This document shows, piece after piece, positions 46,721-55,601 of a stretch of DNA of 64,000 nucleotides. The stretch is from Pseudomonas sp. RSB 5.4 (GTDB taxonomy: Bacteria; Pseudomonadota; Gammaproteobacteria; Pseudomonadales; Pseudomonadaceae). Under the pieces are notes generated by a model. It did not search any database. It was not told where the DNA came from and saw only the letters and a program-made list of their open reading frames with translations. The position numbers and the translations under genes were made by a program. Positions within the stretch are counted from its first letter, which is position 1, and each line of letters begins with the position of its first letter. Location of the stretch: assembly GCF_037126175.1 (NCBI RefSeq), contig NZ_CP146986.1:1516501-1580500 (forward strand), given 5' to 3'.

Positions 46721-46804
46721 TCAGGCCTTCTTCCTCGCCTCTTCCAGCGCTTTTTCAGCGTTGAACCCGTCGAAGTTCTCGAATACGCCCAGAAAGGCCG
46801 ATTC
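46721..46804 (-). pseudogene. 3' tail of a minus-strand gene, 5' part lost
   Basis: About 27 codons, with ESAFLGVFENFDGF near the left end of the reading frame and a helical Glu/Lys-rich end before TGA, directly followed by a good terminator. An in-frame stop lies a few codons upstream of this stretch, so only the 3' end remains. The family is not recognised. Confidence 0.5.
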
Positions 46805-46894
46805 GTGTGCTCACTGGAACTGCTGATCGAGTTCTTCGGCGAAACACCACACCTGGCGGTGCAACCGCTGTCACATCAGGCAGACTTCAGGTGA
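46799..46894 (+). pseudogene. 3' tail of a plus-strand gene, possibly a LysR regulator
   Basis: About 31 codons containing SLELLIEFFGETPHLAV and ending in TGA. The helix plus GETPHL pattern is like the extreme C-terminus of LysR regulators, but this is a weak match. Together with the adjacent minus-strand tail it suggests that a divergent gene pair lost both 5' halves in one deletion. Confidence 0.4.
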
Positions 46895-47407
46895 TGCGGG
46901 CAAGCTATCCAGAAAAGCGCCAATCTGGCGCTTGCATCGCAAGTGCACCGTCGGGATCTGCGGGCCAATGGCCTGACGCACCGCCTCGATACCAGGGCGA
47001 TAGCCACGATCGAAATTCCATACGAAGTTCAGGAATGTCAGGTACGCCCGATCAAGCTTCTCTGTACAACCTGCAGCAAGGTCTGCACGAGGTCGATTCA
47101 ATACGCTGCGCAGGATCACCCGAGTGAAGCAGGTGAGCCGCGGCGTATCGAGCCAAATGATCAGATCGGCACGAGGCAGGCGCAGGTCGAATGTGCGACG
47201 GGCATAGTTGCCTTCACAGATCCAGGCATCCGCTGATATCGCTTCTCTGACGCGTGCGCGAAACTGCTCGGCGTCTGGCTCGATCCAGCCGGGTTCCCAA
47301 AACAGGGTGTCCAGATGCACCACGGGCAGACCGAGACGCTTGCCCAAGGCGCGGGCAAGGGTAGATTTGCCGCTACCGGCATTGCCAAGAATTACAATCC
47401 GTTGCAT
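46871..47407 (-). CDS. Small P-loop kinase (FlaR/adenylate-kinase-like)
   Basis: A 178-residue P-loop protein annotated in relatives as DNA topology modulation protein FlaR or AAA-family kinase. Walker A GNAGSGKSTLARAL is at residues 8-21, followed by HLDTLFWEPGW near 31-41, WICEGNYARR near 62-71 and ADLIIWLDTPR near 80-90. This resembles shikimate/adenylate kinases. ATG 47407 follows GGGAG. The 3' end overlaps the plus-strand gene remnant by 24 bases. Substrate unknown. Confidence 0.85.
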   Translation of the reverse strand: MQRIVILGNAGSGKSTLARALGKRLGLPVVHLDTLFWEPGWIEPDAEQFRARVREAISADAWICEGNYARRTFDLRLPRADLIIWLDTPRLTCFTRVILRSVLNRPRADLAAGCTEKLDRAYLTFLNFVWNFDRGYRPGIEAVRQAIGPQIPTVHLRCKRQIGAFLDSLPASPEVCLM

Positions 47408-47706
47408 GGGAACTCCCTGTCGAGAAAAAGCCGGCAATTGTGCGGTTTTTGCAGGGTCAGTTAAAGACTGATGGACAACCGCGCCATCGACGTAAGGTTT
47501 TGCAGGAGCTAACAGTCAACCGCAGAGAGCACGCAGACACAGCATCTGGATTGTTTTTTTACACTTCCTTCTCACAACTAAACCGCGTCCTGAATTGGGC
47601 TGAAGAGACCTAATGGGCGATCTCAATCATTGTTGCTAGTCTAGGCGATACGCGTCTCGCTCCTATATAGATTTATATTCCACGTCCATGTGTAATAGAT
47701 TTCAAT

Positions 47707-50520
47707 CTAAAAATGGTATTTGTCGAACCGCCGTTTGAATGCCTCCGCTGAGCCTTCCATGATATTCAGTACCGCATTTGCTGTATCTGATTGGTCAAGC
47801 CCACCTACGGCTAGTCGCTCTCCGCGGCCCTTTTTAACATCCAATGCAAACACCAAGTCGGTGTCGGCGTTGACAGGCAGGTTGGCGTTATGAGTAGCCA
47901 AAATCAGTTGCCGACGATTCTTGATCTTACGTAGCAAAGGCACTAGTTCATGGTAGATAAAATTGGAGTCAAGCTCGTCTTCTGGTTGGTCGATGACGAT
48001 AGGGCCATCACCTTGCGCCAGTAGCAGCTTCAGTACCGCGGTATTTCGTTGCCCCTCTGACAGCGCCTGGCTTTGAATGCTTCCGACAAGACTGCCATCG
48101 GCGCGGTACAGCTCAAGATCAATTTGATCTTCAATGCGAACTAACCGTGCAGCGCGCCATTTATCCTTATGGTCGACTAGATGCTTACGAACATCGCCGG
48201 TGAGGCCCTCCAACTGCTGTGGCACAGGAATTTGTTCCATCAAGACAGTTTTGATATGCAGCCAAGGCGAGTAAGCGGGCGGCCGATTAGCGGCCATGTA
48301 GCTATGAAAATCTTCAAACAGCACCTCGCCAATCTGTGTCCATGCCCTACCGATGCGGGCGCGTCCGTCCGGAGCGAGTCCTTCCCAAACACGGTGAAAG
48401 TGAGCTTTATCACCCATGGCCTGCACGAGGATGTTGATCGAATGGTTGGCTTTCTCGGAGATCTCCAAAGCGGTTTGACTGCGAACTGACAATTGCGTTG
48501 CCCACAATACGTGCAGCTCATCTACTAAAGCGGAGAGCTTTTCCACTACAGGCTCTAGGGCCTGGATCTGTATGCGCAACTGCTCCAAATTCCCCTGCTT
48601 GATCTGCCGCGTCTTGTCAATTTCCTGAAGCCGCGCGACATCCTGAGGCTGCAATCCCCTATCTTGGCAGGCCCGCATGAAGCCGTCTTTAATAGCCGTC
48701 AGCTCAGCGGATACCGCCTCCCAGCCCTGCATTTGCGGTTCTAGTTCAGAGGCTTCCCGTCGCATGGAATCCGCAAGCGCGGCCAGTTGTTCTGAGTATC
48801 TCAGACGTAACGATGATGCACCCTCGGTATAGGCATTGAACCAAACCGCCTCCGGCCAAATTTCGATCTTGCCATCGTTTAATACCCCGGGCTGTGCAAG
48901 CGTTTCGGCAAGCGCACTAATTGCTTCAGCATCGTTTACAGATTGAGCCTTCGCCTTTTCAAAGTACTGACGCCCGGCCTCGGCCCGCTGGAACTGCAGC
49001 GCTTCTGCCTGGATCTCTTTACGCGCTTGCCACTGACGATTGAGCTCGCTCAGCTGTTGCGCTACGTCTTTCTCAGCATTTTGCAACTCGGCTAATTGGT
49101 CGGAAGCGGCAAAGACCTGCACGATTTCAGCTCGTAGAGTATTTTCGCGGGCTTTGAGTGCTTGCAGCTCCGCACTGCAGGCTTCATCGAGCATACTCAG
49201 TAAGCTGTTTTCTCCACCAACACTGGTGAGATCGCTCAGTTGTTGTTGGCTATAGAACTGGATGGGTATCTGCTTGAGATACGCTGCGACGTCCAGAACT
49301 TCGCCTTGCAAGACTTGATGAGGGCCATCAGGCCGTAACGAAATGACATCCACTTGACCTGGAACCGCTTCCCAACCGATCTGAATTTCGGCATAACCGG
49401 TAAAGGTCTGACGGAGGCGATCAAACTTCGCCTTAATAGACGCAGAGAAATGGTCGCCGCTATCCCTTGCAAACGCGAAGCGAAGTAATTCCATCAACGT
49501 CGATTTTCCTGTACCGCGGCCACCAATGATCGTATTCAGATTGGGCGAGAAATACACGTCTTGGTCAGCGAGGAACGTTAGTCCGTAGCACTTCAAAAAA
49601 ACGATGCGTGGATGCGTCTGTTCATCCGAAGGACGGGTGTCCTGAATTCGGAGCCGAGAGGCGCCATCTAGAAAGGCTTGACGAAGCGCCGCGATAGAGG
49701 GTTTTGAGGCTTTCACCCAGGTCGATCGGTAACCCAGTGAATTAGGCAGTGGTAGTCCGTCTTCGCCCAACTTCAACGATTTGGCGTCCGAGGATTGGAC
49801 GTAGGCCGGCTGGCGTCCGCGTCTGGACCATTCCCGATTACTTCCATCCAAAATCGACCGAATCTTTGGCGGCATTGGGTAGGTGGTGACCTCAACCGCA
49901 AGCAGTTGGGGTATCTGGTAGTCCGCGATATTGTTAGGGGAGGACAAAATGCCATCAGCCTGATCTGCATGGGCGGCAATCACAATTCCATCATGATGTT
50001 GAACAACGTCGATCAGTTCTTTCAGGCTGAGTGTCCGCCCATCACGGCGCAGCTGCATAGGAGCCCCAGCCCGGAAGCGCTCATGCTCTGCCAGCCCCAG
50101 CTTGCTGAGGATCATGTTGAGGCGTTGAATATCCCGCTGTTTTTTTGCCGGCTGGAACAGGCAAAGAACGTGATAGCCGATGTCGACTTCAAAACCTGGA
50201 AAAATTGCGAGAGGTTCGCGTTCCAGGTCCTTAGCCACCGATCTGTTTTGTTCCACGAGGTGGGTGAGAAACCAGTCCCGCGGCTCTGATCGCTCTGAAA
50301 AATTATGGTCAGTGATGCCGACCATCTGAAGTTCAAGCTCATGGCAGCGTTGCAGAAAGCGCTTGGCTTTTTCCTGGATGCCTAGTTCACAGGCCTTTCC
50401 TTCAACTAATGGGCGTCGATCATGCAGACGCATATCGTCGTCAACCCAATGGCGATTATCTTCCGGGGTTTGAACCTGAAAGTCCGTTTTGAACCAACGC
50501 ATGCCCTTATAGTCGCCCAT
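47707..50520 (-). CDS. PHP-domain plus SMC-like ATPase (TrlF type)
   Basis: A 937-residue protein. The N-terminal third is a PHP phosphoesterase-like domain: TDFQVQTP at residues 12-19 (Q-x-Q where H-x-H is usual), GITDHN near 68-73, PGFEVD near 108-113, AAHADQ near 183-188 and SSDAK near 243. The ATPase follows: Walker A GGRGTGKST at 333-341, a long coiled coil (about 440-700), an ABC-like signature LSEGQ at 820-824, Walker B IVIDQPEDELDS near 841-852 and a switch histidine in ATHNAN near 877. NCBI calls such proteins TrlF-family AAA-like ATPases. Related architectures are predicted to act in DNA/RNA sensing or phage defence; no function is proven. The gene looks AT-richer than its neighbours and stands alone between poorly coding stretches, consistent with horizontal gain. 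Confidence 0.85.
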   Translation of the reverse strand: MGDYKGMRWFKTDFQVQTPEDNRHWVDDDMRLHDRRPLVEGKACELGIQEKAKRFLQRCHELELQMVGITDHNFSERSEPRDWFLTHLVEQNRSVAKDLEREPLAIFPGFEVDIGYHVLCLFQPAKKQRDIQRLNMILSKLGLAEHERFRAGAPMQLRRDGRTLSLKELIDVVQHHDGIVIAAHADQADGILSSPNNIADYQIPQLLAVEVTTYPMPPKIRSILDGSNREWSRRGRQPAYVQSSDAKSLKLGEDGLPLPNSLGYRSTWVKASKPSIAALRQAFLDGASRLRIQDTRPSDEQTHPRIVFLKCYGLTFLADQDVYFSPNLNTIIGGRGTGKSTLMELLRFAFARDSGDHFSASIKAKFDRLRQTFTGYAEIQIGWEAVPGQVDVISLRPDGPHQVLQGEVLDVAAYLKQIPIQFYSQQQLSDLTSVGGENSLLSMLDEACSAELQALKARENTLRAEIVQVFAASDQLAELQNAEKDVAQQLSELNRQWQARKEIQAEALQFQRAEAGRQYFEKAKAQSVNDAEAISALAETLAQPGVLNDGKIEIWPEAVWFNAYTEGASSLRLRYSEQLAALADSMRREASELEPQMQGWEAVSAELTAIKDGFMRACQDRGLQPQDVARLQEIDKTRQIKQGNLEQLRIQIQALEPVVEKLSALVDELHVLWATQLSVRSQTALEISEKANHSINILVQAMGDKAHFHRVWEGLAPDGRARIGRAWTQIGEVLFEDFHSYMAANRPPAYSPWLHIKTVLMEQIPVPQQLEGLTGDVRKHLVDHKDKWRAARLVRIEDQIDLELYRADGSLVGSIQSQALSEGQRNTAVLKLLLAQGDGPIVIDQPEDELDSNFIYHELVPLLRKIKNRRQLILATHNANLPVNADTDLVFALDVKKGRGERLAVGGLDQSDTANAVLNIMEGSAEAFKRRFDKYHF

Positions 50521-51195
50521 CGTCGCCCCAAGACCATTACCTTGTTGTTGGACAACTCAGTATGGCAGCCTATTGGCATCATTCAATTTCTGCGAGTGCG
50601 ACTGAAACGAGAGGCGAGGATGGAATAGACAGGTTGCTTGAGACAAACCTTCGTTTCTTACAGCACCGGTCAGATTAATAGCTACAGTCATGGCGATGAT
50701 TGCGCCATTCGAGAGAGTTGCGATGTGATTATCGATTTAAGGCCTGTTTCCATATCGAAGCCTCATTCACAAAGGATATTGAATTGCAGATGATGCATAG
50801 GCACGCAGCATGCCAGCGATGTGTACTCACCGTGAAAAATCGCCTATTCATGACTCTCGTGCATCCTCTGTTGGAGCTTGCCCTTGGGAAACGCTGCTCT
50901 GGTGAGTAACTTTACCAAGCCTCCCCTTTTTAGAGGTAACTGACAGTCTGCTTTTGGCCGATAGCTGCCAGCCAAAATCAACTATTTCCAACTCAGCGCA
51001 GACATTGCACGGGATGGCGTTGGTTATCTCCAGACGTCATTCGAAGCCGTTCTTTCGCCATCTTCACGCCCGATGTTCAGAATACCTTGTTGCTCGCTCA
51101 TCAATTTTGATGAACGATGGAATTCACCGGTGCTAAATTCCATCCGGTCATCGCGGGCCCCTGCACCCGATTCGAGTGGTGTGTTGAAACAGCAA
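50521..51195. other. Gene-poor stretch between TrlF-type gene and puu operon
   Basis: About 675 bases with only short frames that lack ribosome sites or family resemblance. It is AT-richer than the flanks. The right end holds two adjacent inverted repeats (51098-51113 and 51116-51144). A segment near 50946-50970 resembles a sequence I associate with dispersed Pseudomonas intergenic copies, but I cannot verify this. I see no intact gene here. Confidence 0.5.
51098..51144. repeat. Two adjacent perfect inverted repeats downstream of puuA-like gene
   Basis: TCATCAA-TT-TTGATGA (51098-51113) is followed by GATGGAATT, an 11-base spacer and AATTCCATC (51116-51144); the spacer itself contains CACCGGTG, another palindrome. 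No T run follows on either strand. They may be mRNA 3'-end stem-loops or protein-binding sites. Confidence 0.5.
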
Positions 51196-52542
51196 TCACA
51201 AATACCAGCGATACTCCCGCGCACTGATCTCCTGCATGAATGCCAGGTGATCCTGACGCTTGTTCTCGCAATACACGTCGACAAACTCGGCGCCCAGTCC
51301 CGCCCGCAGTTGCGGCTGATGCTGCAACGCGCGCACGGCATCGAGGATTTCCGTCGGAAAATCGATGCCGCTGTTGCGGTCGTCGTTGAGTGGGGGGATC
51401 GGTTCCTTGCCTGATTCCAGACCATGTTCCAGGCCCACCAGAATCGCCGCCAGCACCAGATACGGATTGGCGTCGGCACCGGCCAGTCGGTATTCGATGC
51501 GCAGGTTTTTCGTGTCCGACTCGGGGATGCGCAGGCACGCATCGCGGTCTTCGTAACCCCAGCTCGCCTTGGTCGCGGTGTTCACCGTGCCGCTCAAGCG
51601 GCGCATGGCGTTCTGGTTCGGGGCGAAGATCGGCATGCTGTGCGGCAGTAAGTCCAGACACCCAGCCACCGCGTGACGCAGCGCTTGCTGGTGATTAGCG
51701 GCCAGCAGGTTGTTGCCGGCCGCGTCATACAGGCTGACATGCACGTGCATGCCGCTGCCCGGATGTTGCACGTAGGGCTTGGCCATGAAACTGGCGCGAT
51801 AGCCGTGTTTGAGCGCAACCCCACGGGTACTGCGACAGAACAGCGCCGCCCAGTCGGCTGCGCGCAAACCGTCGTCCAGATGGCCGAAATTGATCTCGAA
51901 CTGCCCCGGCCCCAGCTCGGCGGTAATCACCGTGGCGTCGATGCCTTGAGCCCTTGTGGCCTCAACCATTTCGTCGAGCACCGGGGCAAAGCGTGACAGG
52001 CGCTCGATGTGCATGTTCGGCTGATCATCGGCGTCGTCGGTCAGCTCATCGCGAGGGAATTGCGGCAGGCCGTCGCGCAGTTTTTTGTCGAACAGATAGA
52101 ACTCCAGTTCGAAGGCCACCACCGGGTGAATGCCCTTGGACGCCAGTCGATCCAGCACTTTCGCCAGCACTTCGCGGGGTTCGAACTCGATGGGTTTGGC
52201 GGTGCCGTCGGAGGTAATCAGCATCTGCCCCAGCGGCTGCGCTTCCCAAGTCACGGGCTTGAGTGTGCCGGGCACCAAACGGCGCACGGCGTCCGGGTCG
52301 CCGTCGTTGAAGCAGTAATCACCGATCTTGAACAGACCGCCCTGCACGCCGAGCAGCACGCAGTTCTGCGGCAGCTTAAGCGCGCTGCCCGCCGCAACTT
52401 TTTCGAGCATGTCCACCGGATAGCGCTTACCGTAAAAATGCCCCGGAATGTCCAGGGAAATCAGGTCGACATAACGCACCTCGGGGTAGCGTTGGCGAAA
52501 CGCGCGCACTTCGGCGAGCAGGTCAGAGCAGACAGCGTCCAT
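51196..52542 (-). CDS. puuA: Gamma-glutamylputrescine synthetase-like glutamine synthetase
   Basis: A 448-residue glutamine synthetase-fold ligase of the PuuA/PauA group, which joins glutamate to putrescine or other polyamines using ATP. The catalytic domain shows AFELEFYLFD near residue 140, AELGPGQFEINFGH near 212-225, GSGMHVHVSLYD near 265-276 and the NTATKASWGYEDRDACLRIPES region near 320-341. ATG 52542 is placed nine bases after AAAGG; an ATG three codons upstream is too close to that site. It is the last gene of puuB-regulator-puuA. The aldehyde dehydrogenase (PuuC) and hydrolase (PuuD) must lie elsewhere. Confidence 0.9.
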   Translation of the reverse strand: MDAVCSDLLAEVRAFRQRYPEVRYVDLISLDIPGHFYGKRYPVDMLEKVAAGSALKLPQNCVLLGVQGGLFKIGDYCFNDGDPDAVRRLVPGTLKPVTWEAQPLGQMLITSDGTAKPIEFEPREVLAKVLDRLASKGIHPVVAFELEFYLFDKKLRDGLPQFPRDELTDDADDQPNMHIERLSRFAPVLDEMVEATRAQGIDATVITAELGPGQFEINFGHLDDGLRAADWAALFCRSTRGVALKHGYRASFMAKPYVQHPGSGMHVHVSLYDAAGNNLLAANHQQALRHAVAGCLDLLPHSMPIFAPNQNAMRRLSGTVNTATKASWGYEDRDACLRIPESDTKNLRIEYRLAGADANPYLVLAAILVGLEHGLESGKEPIPPLNDDRNSGIDFPTEILDAVRALQHQPQLRAGLGAEFVDVYCENKRQDHLAFMQEISAREYRWYL

Positions 52543-52563
52543 CGTGTTCATCCTTTGTTGTTA

Positions 52564-53121
52564 TCAGGTGTAGACCCAGAGCACACGAGTGAGCTGCCCG
52601 GTGAGGTTGCCGTAGCGACAATGGGTGTGACTGTCGAATTGAAAACTGTCGCCGGCTCTTAACGTCACCGGCTCGCCGTCATTGCCCAGCCACAACGTCA
52701 ATTCGCCTTCGAGCACATAGCCGCCCTGCTCCGAGCTGTCGCTCATGTACCGGTCGCCACTGCTCGCGCCCGGTTCCAGATGACTTTCGAGCATGGAGAA
52801 CGAGGCACGCATCTGCGGCGACACCAGAATGTCTGTGATGCCGTTGGCGTAATACAGCGTGCGGCGCTCGTCCGGGCGGGTTACCCACGGCAACTCCTTG
52901 GGCTTGGGCAGGCTGTAGAAATAGGTGGTCGGCACGCCGAGGGTTTCGCTGATGGCGGTGAGGTCGGCCACGGTCGGGCGCGACAGGCCGCGTTCGACTT
53001 GCGAGAGAAACCCCACCGAACGGCCGATTTTGTCGGCCAGCTCTTTGAGGGTGTATTTCTTGTGCTTGCGCAGGTCGTGGATCAGGATCGCCAGCGCGGC
53101 GATTTCTTCTTGTTTGTTCAT
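52564..53121 (-). CDS. puuR: XRE-cupin transcriptional regulator, PuuR-like
   Basis: A 185-residue regulator with an N-terminal Cro/CI helix-turn-helix (TLKELADKIGRSVGFLSQVERGLSRP, about residues 24-49) and a C-terminal cupin (about 110-180, with DSFQFDSHTHCRYGN near 158). The family represses polyamine catabolism until putrescine or spermidine binds. It lies between puuB-like and puuA-like genes in the same operon (25 and 21 base gaps). The inverted repeat in front of puuB is a plausible operator. Confidence 0.88.
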   Translation of the reverse strand: MNKQEEIAALAILIHDLRKHKKYTLKELADKIGRSVGFLSQVERGLSRPTVADLTAISETLGVPTTYFYSLPKPKELPWVTRPDERRTLYYANGITDILVSPQMRASFSMLESHLEPGASSGDRYMSDSSEQGGYVLEGELTLWLGNDGEPVTLRAGDSFQFDSHTHCRYGNLTGQLTRVLWVYT

Positions 53122-53146
53122 GGCTGATCTTCTGGGAAAAGCTTCA

Positions 53147-54436
53147 TCAGATACTGTCGCGCAGTCGATACCAGGCTTTGCCGACGGCTTCCAGCGGTGC
53201 GGCGAGGTATTTGCCGCCGGGGAAACGGCCATTGCTCAGGCCCTGGTACAACGCCAATTCATCTTCCTTGCCGAGAATCGCCTCGGACACCGCACGGGCG
53301 GCGGCCAGTGTCGGCAGCACGCCGTGGCCCGAGTAACCCTGCAGCCAATAGCGATCGCCGTCGCGGCCAACGTCAGGCGTGCGTTTGATCGTCAGGTCGA
53401 TGTGCCCGCCCCAGGCGAATGGCAGTTCGACGCCTTTTAGCTGCGGAAACACCCGTTCGAGAAATGGTCTTGTTGCCGCGGCAATGTCCTTGGGCATACC
53501 GCCCAGATAGGTGCAGCCACCACCAAACAGCAGGCGGTTGTCGGGCGTGCGCCGGAAGTAGTCGAGGACGAACTGGTTGTCAGTCACGCAGACGTTGCTC
53601 GGCAGCAGCGCAGTGGCTTGCTCCGGCGTCAGCGGTGCGGTGGCGACTTGATAGGTGCCGACCGGCAGGATGCAGCTGGAGAGTTGCGGGTCGAGTTGAT
53701 CGAGATAGGCGTTGCAGGCCAGCACCAGCACGTCGGCCTTCACCGAACCGCGCTCGGTATTGACCCGGAAACCGTTGCCCTCCTGCTGATAACTCAACGC
53801 TTTGCTTTGCTCATGAATACGCCCGCCGGCACGCTCGATGGCGGCAGCCAGCCCAAGGGCGAGTTTCAGCGGATTGAGGTGCGCGCCTTCGGCGTCGTAG
53901 AGGCCGGCCTGATAGCGTTCACTGGCGACCCATTGCGGCAGGTCTTCGCGGGGAATGAACTGCAGGCCGTCGTGGCCCCATTTGTGACTGGCCTCGTGTT
54001 GCCATTCAGTCAGCAGGCTGACCCGACGCGGCATCACCGAAGTCCACAAATGGCCCGGGCGATAGTCGCAATCGAAGCCATGCCGCCCGGGCAGTTCGCG
54101 CAATTCCTGCGCGGCCCAACGCATGCCGTCCCACAGACGCCGGGCGCGCTCATGACCGAGCGCGGCTTCCAGCGGCGGCATGTCGCACGACCAGCCCAGA
54201 ATCGCCTGCCCGCCATTACGCCCCGACGCAGCCCACGCCACACGACTGGCCTCCAGCACGGTGACACGCTTGCCGGCCAAGGCCAGACGCAACGCGGTGT
54301 GCAGCCCACTGAAACCGGCGCCGATGATCACCACCTCGGTGTCGTGCTCACCTTCCAGAGCGGGCCGTGTGCTGAGGATATCGGCGCAACTGTGGGCGTA
54401 ATAGCTGGCGACATGCTGCTGGGACTGCTGAAACAT
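53147..54436 (-). CDS. puuB: Gamma-glutamylputrescine oxidase-like FAD oxidoreductase
   Basis: A 429-residue DAO-family flavoprotein. The dinucleotide-binding motif VVIIGAGFSGLHTALRLALAG is near residues 35-55, followed by VAWAASGRNGGQ near 68. GYSGHGVLPTLAAARAVSEAI near the C-terminus is typical of the PuuB/PauB group, which oxidises gamma-glutamyl-polyamines to aldehydes with release of H2O2 and amine. ATG 54436 is preceded by GAGGCG. It is the first gene of the operon. Confidence 0.9.
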   Translation of the reverse strand: MFQQSQQHVASYYAHSCADILSTRPALEGEHDTEVVIIGAGFSGLHTALRLALAGKRVTVLEASRVAWAASGRNGGQAILGWSCDMPPLEAALGHERARRLWDGMRWAAQELRELPGRHGFDCDYRPGHLWTSVMPRRVSLLTEWQHEASHKWGHDGLQFIPREDLPQWVASERYQAGLYDAEGAHLNPLKLALGLAAAIERAGGRIHEQSKALSYQQEGNGFRVNTERGSVKADVLVLACNAYLDQLDPQLSSCILPVGTYQVATAPLTPEQATALLPSNVCVTDNQFVLDYFRRTPDNRLLFGGGCTYLGGMPKDIAAATRPFLERVFPQLKGVELPFAWGGHIDLTIKRTPDVGRDGDRYWLQGYSGHGVLPTLAAARAVSEAILGKEDELALYQGLSNGRFPGGKYLAAPLEAVGKAWYRLRDSI

Positions 54437-54445
54437 TCGGCGCCT

Positions 54446-54473
54446 CATGAAATTATGTTTTTATAATTCCATG
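54446..54473. promoter_or_regulatory. Inverted repeat operator upstream of puuB
   Basis: CATGAAATTAT, six bases, ATAATTCCATG: 11-base arms with one mismatch, 10 bases before the puuB start. A third half-site ATAATTTCA lies at 54487-54495. Likely bound by the operon's XRE-cupin regulator. Confidence 0.6.
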
Positions 54474-54536
54474 AAAATCTATACGAATAATTTCACGCCA
54501 ACAACCCTGACATGAATCTGCGCAGGTTCTGAGCCT

Positions 54537-55601
54537 TCATTTGTAGGTAATGGTGAAGTTTGCCGTGGCCGTCGCACTGCCCGGCTGTGGGCCTGTGGAA
54601 TTGCCGGCGGTCTGGATGTAGCGTGCGCCAAATTCCAGCACGGTGTTGCCATCCTGCACCGGCATCACCGGCACTTCGACGCCCAGCGGCATCGGCGTGC
54701 CGTCCTTCTTCAACACCTGCACGGCAACGCCGCTGGCGGTGGCTTCGGAGTTGAGCCCGAGTACGCCTTGGGTGCCATCGACGATCATCGAACCTTTGGC
54801 GCCGTCGAGGCGGATGTTGGCGGTGTTGCCGCTGAAATAGTTCCAGGTCGGGTTACCGGTGTAGGTTCCGGCAATGCAGCTTTCCAGGGTGATGTTGAAG
54901 CCCTGAGTCTCGGTCACACTGCCGGGCCCGTTGAATACGCGGCGCTCCCAGTTTTTCATCGGCACGTCGATGATGCTGCCCACGCCTTCGGGCATGCTGC
55001 ACCCGGCCACGGTCACACTGCCGGTCAGGCGGCCGTCGATCCAGTCGAACGGCGTGCCATTGTTGTCGATCGTGACGGTATACACCTGTAAGTTGCCGAA
55101 ATCGTGGTTGCCCGCTGGAATGGGCCCTGTCTTGATCAGGATCAGACTGTTGTTGGTATTGGAGGCAAAACCACCGCTATTGCAGCCGACAAACGTCAAC
55201 GGAAAGTACCAACTGCCGGAGGTCAGACAGAGGTAGCTGGGGCGACTCTCGTTGACCATCCCTACCCCGACGCCGGGAATGTTCGTGGCGTAGAGCTGGC
55301 TACCTTGTACAGCCCCGATGGCTGCGGTGACCGTGGGCAACTTCGCACCCAACATGTTGGCCTGGATCGAAAACGGCACGGTTGTCGTGCAGTTGATGAT
55401 CGGGAACCGGGTGTACTTGACCAGACCGATGGTCGATCCCACACGCGCATCCTGGGGAATGTACACATCCCCGATGGGGTGCACGCTCTGGGTCGCGCTG
55501 GTTGACCTACAGTCGGCCAACGCCATCTCTGACAGCACAAACGGTACCGCCGCCAACGCGCTCAGCAGCAGGCGCTTTTTCCACGTTTTCATGTGTTTCA
55601 T
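54537..55601 (-). CDS. Fimbrial tip adhesin/minor pilin
   Basis: A 354-residue secreted protein with a signal peptide (about residues 1-29, ending MALA). It has a two-domain layout: an N-terminal lectin-like domain (about 30-195) and a C-terminal pilin domain with the VTVAGCSMPEG cysteine motif near 200-211 and a final beta strand TATANFTITYK suited to donor-strand exchange. ATG 55601 has GAGGAG upstream and overlaps the usher stop by four bases. As the last gene of the chaperone-usher operon it is the likely tip adhesin; the receptor is unknown. Confidence 0.85.
   Translation of the reverse strand: MKHMKTWKKRLLLSALAAVPFVLSEMALADCRSTSATQSVHPIGDVYIPQDARVGSTIGLVKYTRFPIINCTTTVPFSIQANMLGAKLPTVTAAIGAVQGSQLYATNIPGVGVGMVNESRPSYLCLTSGSWYFPLTFVGCNSGGFASNTNNSLILIKTGPIPAGNHDFGNLQVYTVTIDNNGTPFDWIDGRLTGSVTVAGCSMPEGVGSIIDVPMKNWERRVFNGPGSVTETQGFNITLESCIAGTYTGNPTWNYFSGNTANIRLDGAKGSMIVDGTQGVLGLNSEATASGVAVQVLKKDGTPMPLGVEVPVMPVQDGNTVLEFGARYIQTAGNSTGPQPGSATATANFTITYK

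Noticed and set aside
47408..47706. A regulatory RNA or small gene between the P-loop kinase and the TrlF-type gene
   Set aside because: AT-rich but without a clear stem-loop plus T run, palindrome or ribosome site.
50700..50909. A 69-codon frame in the gene-poor stretch right of the TrlF-type gene
   Set aside because: It needs a TTG start, has no ribosome site and no recognisable protein pattern.
50946..50970. A possible copy of a dispersed Pseudomonas intergenic repeat
   Set aside because: It looks familiar, but no second copy occurs in the window and I cannot search for others.
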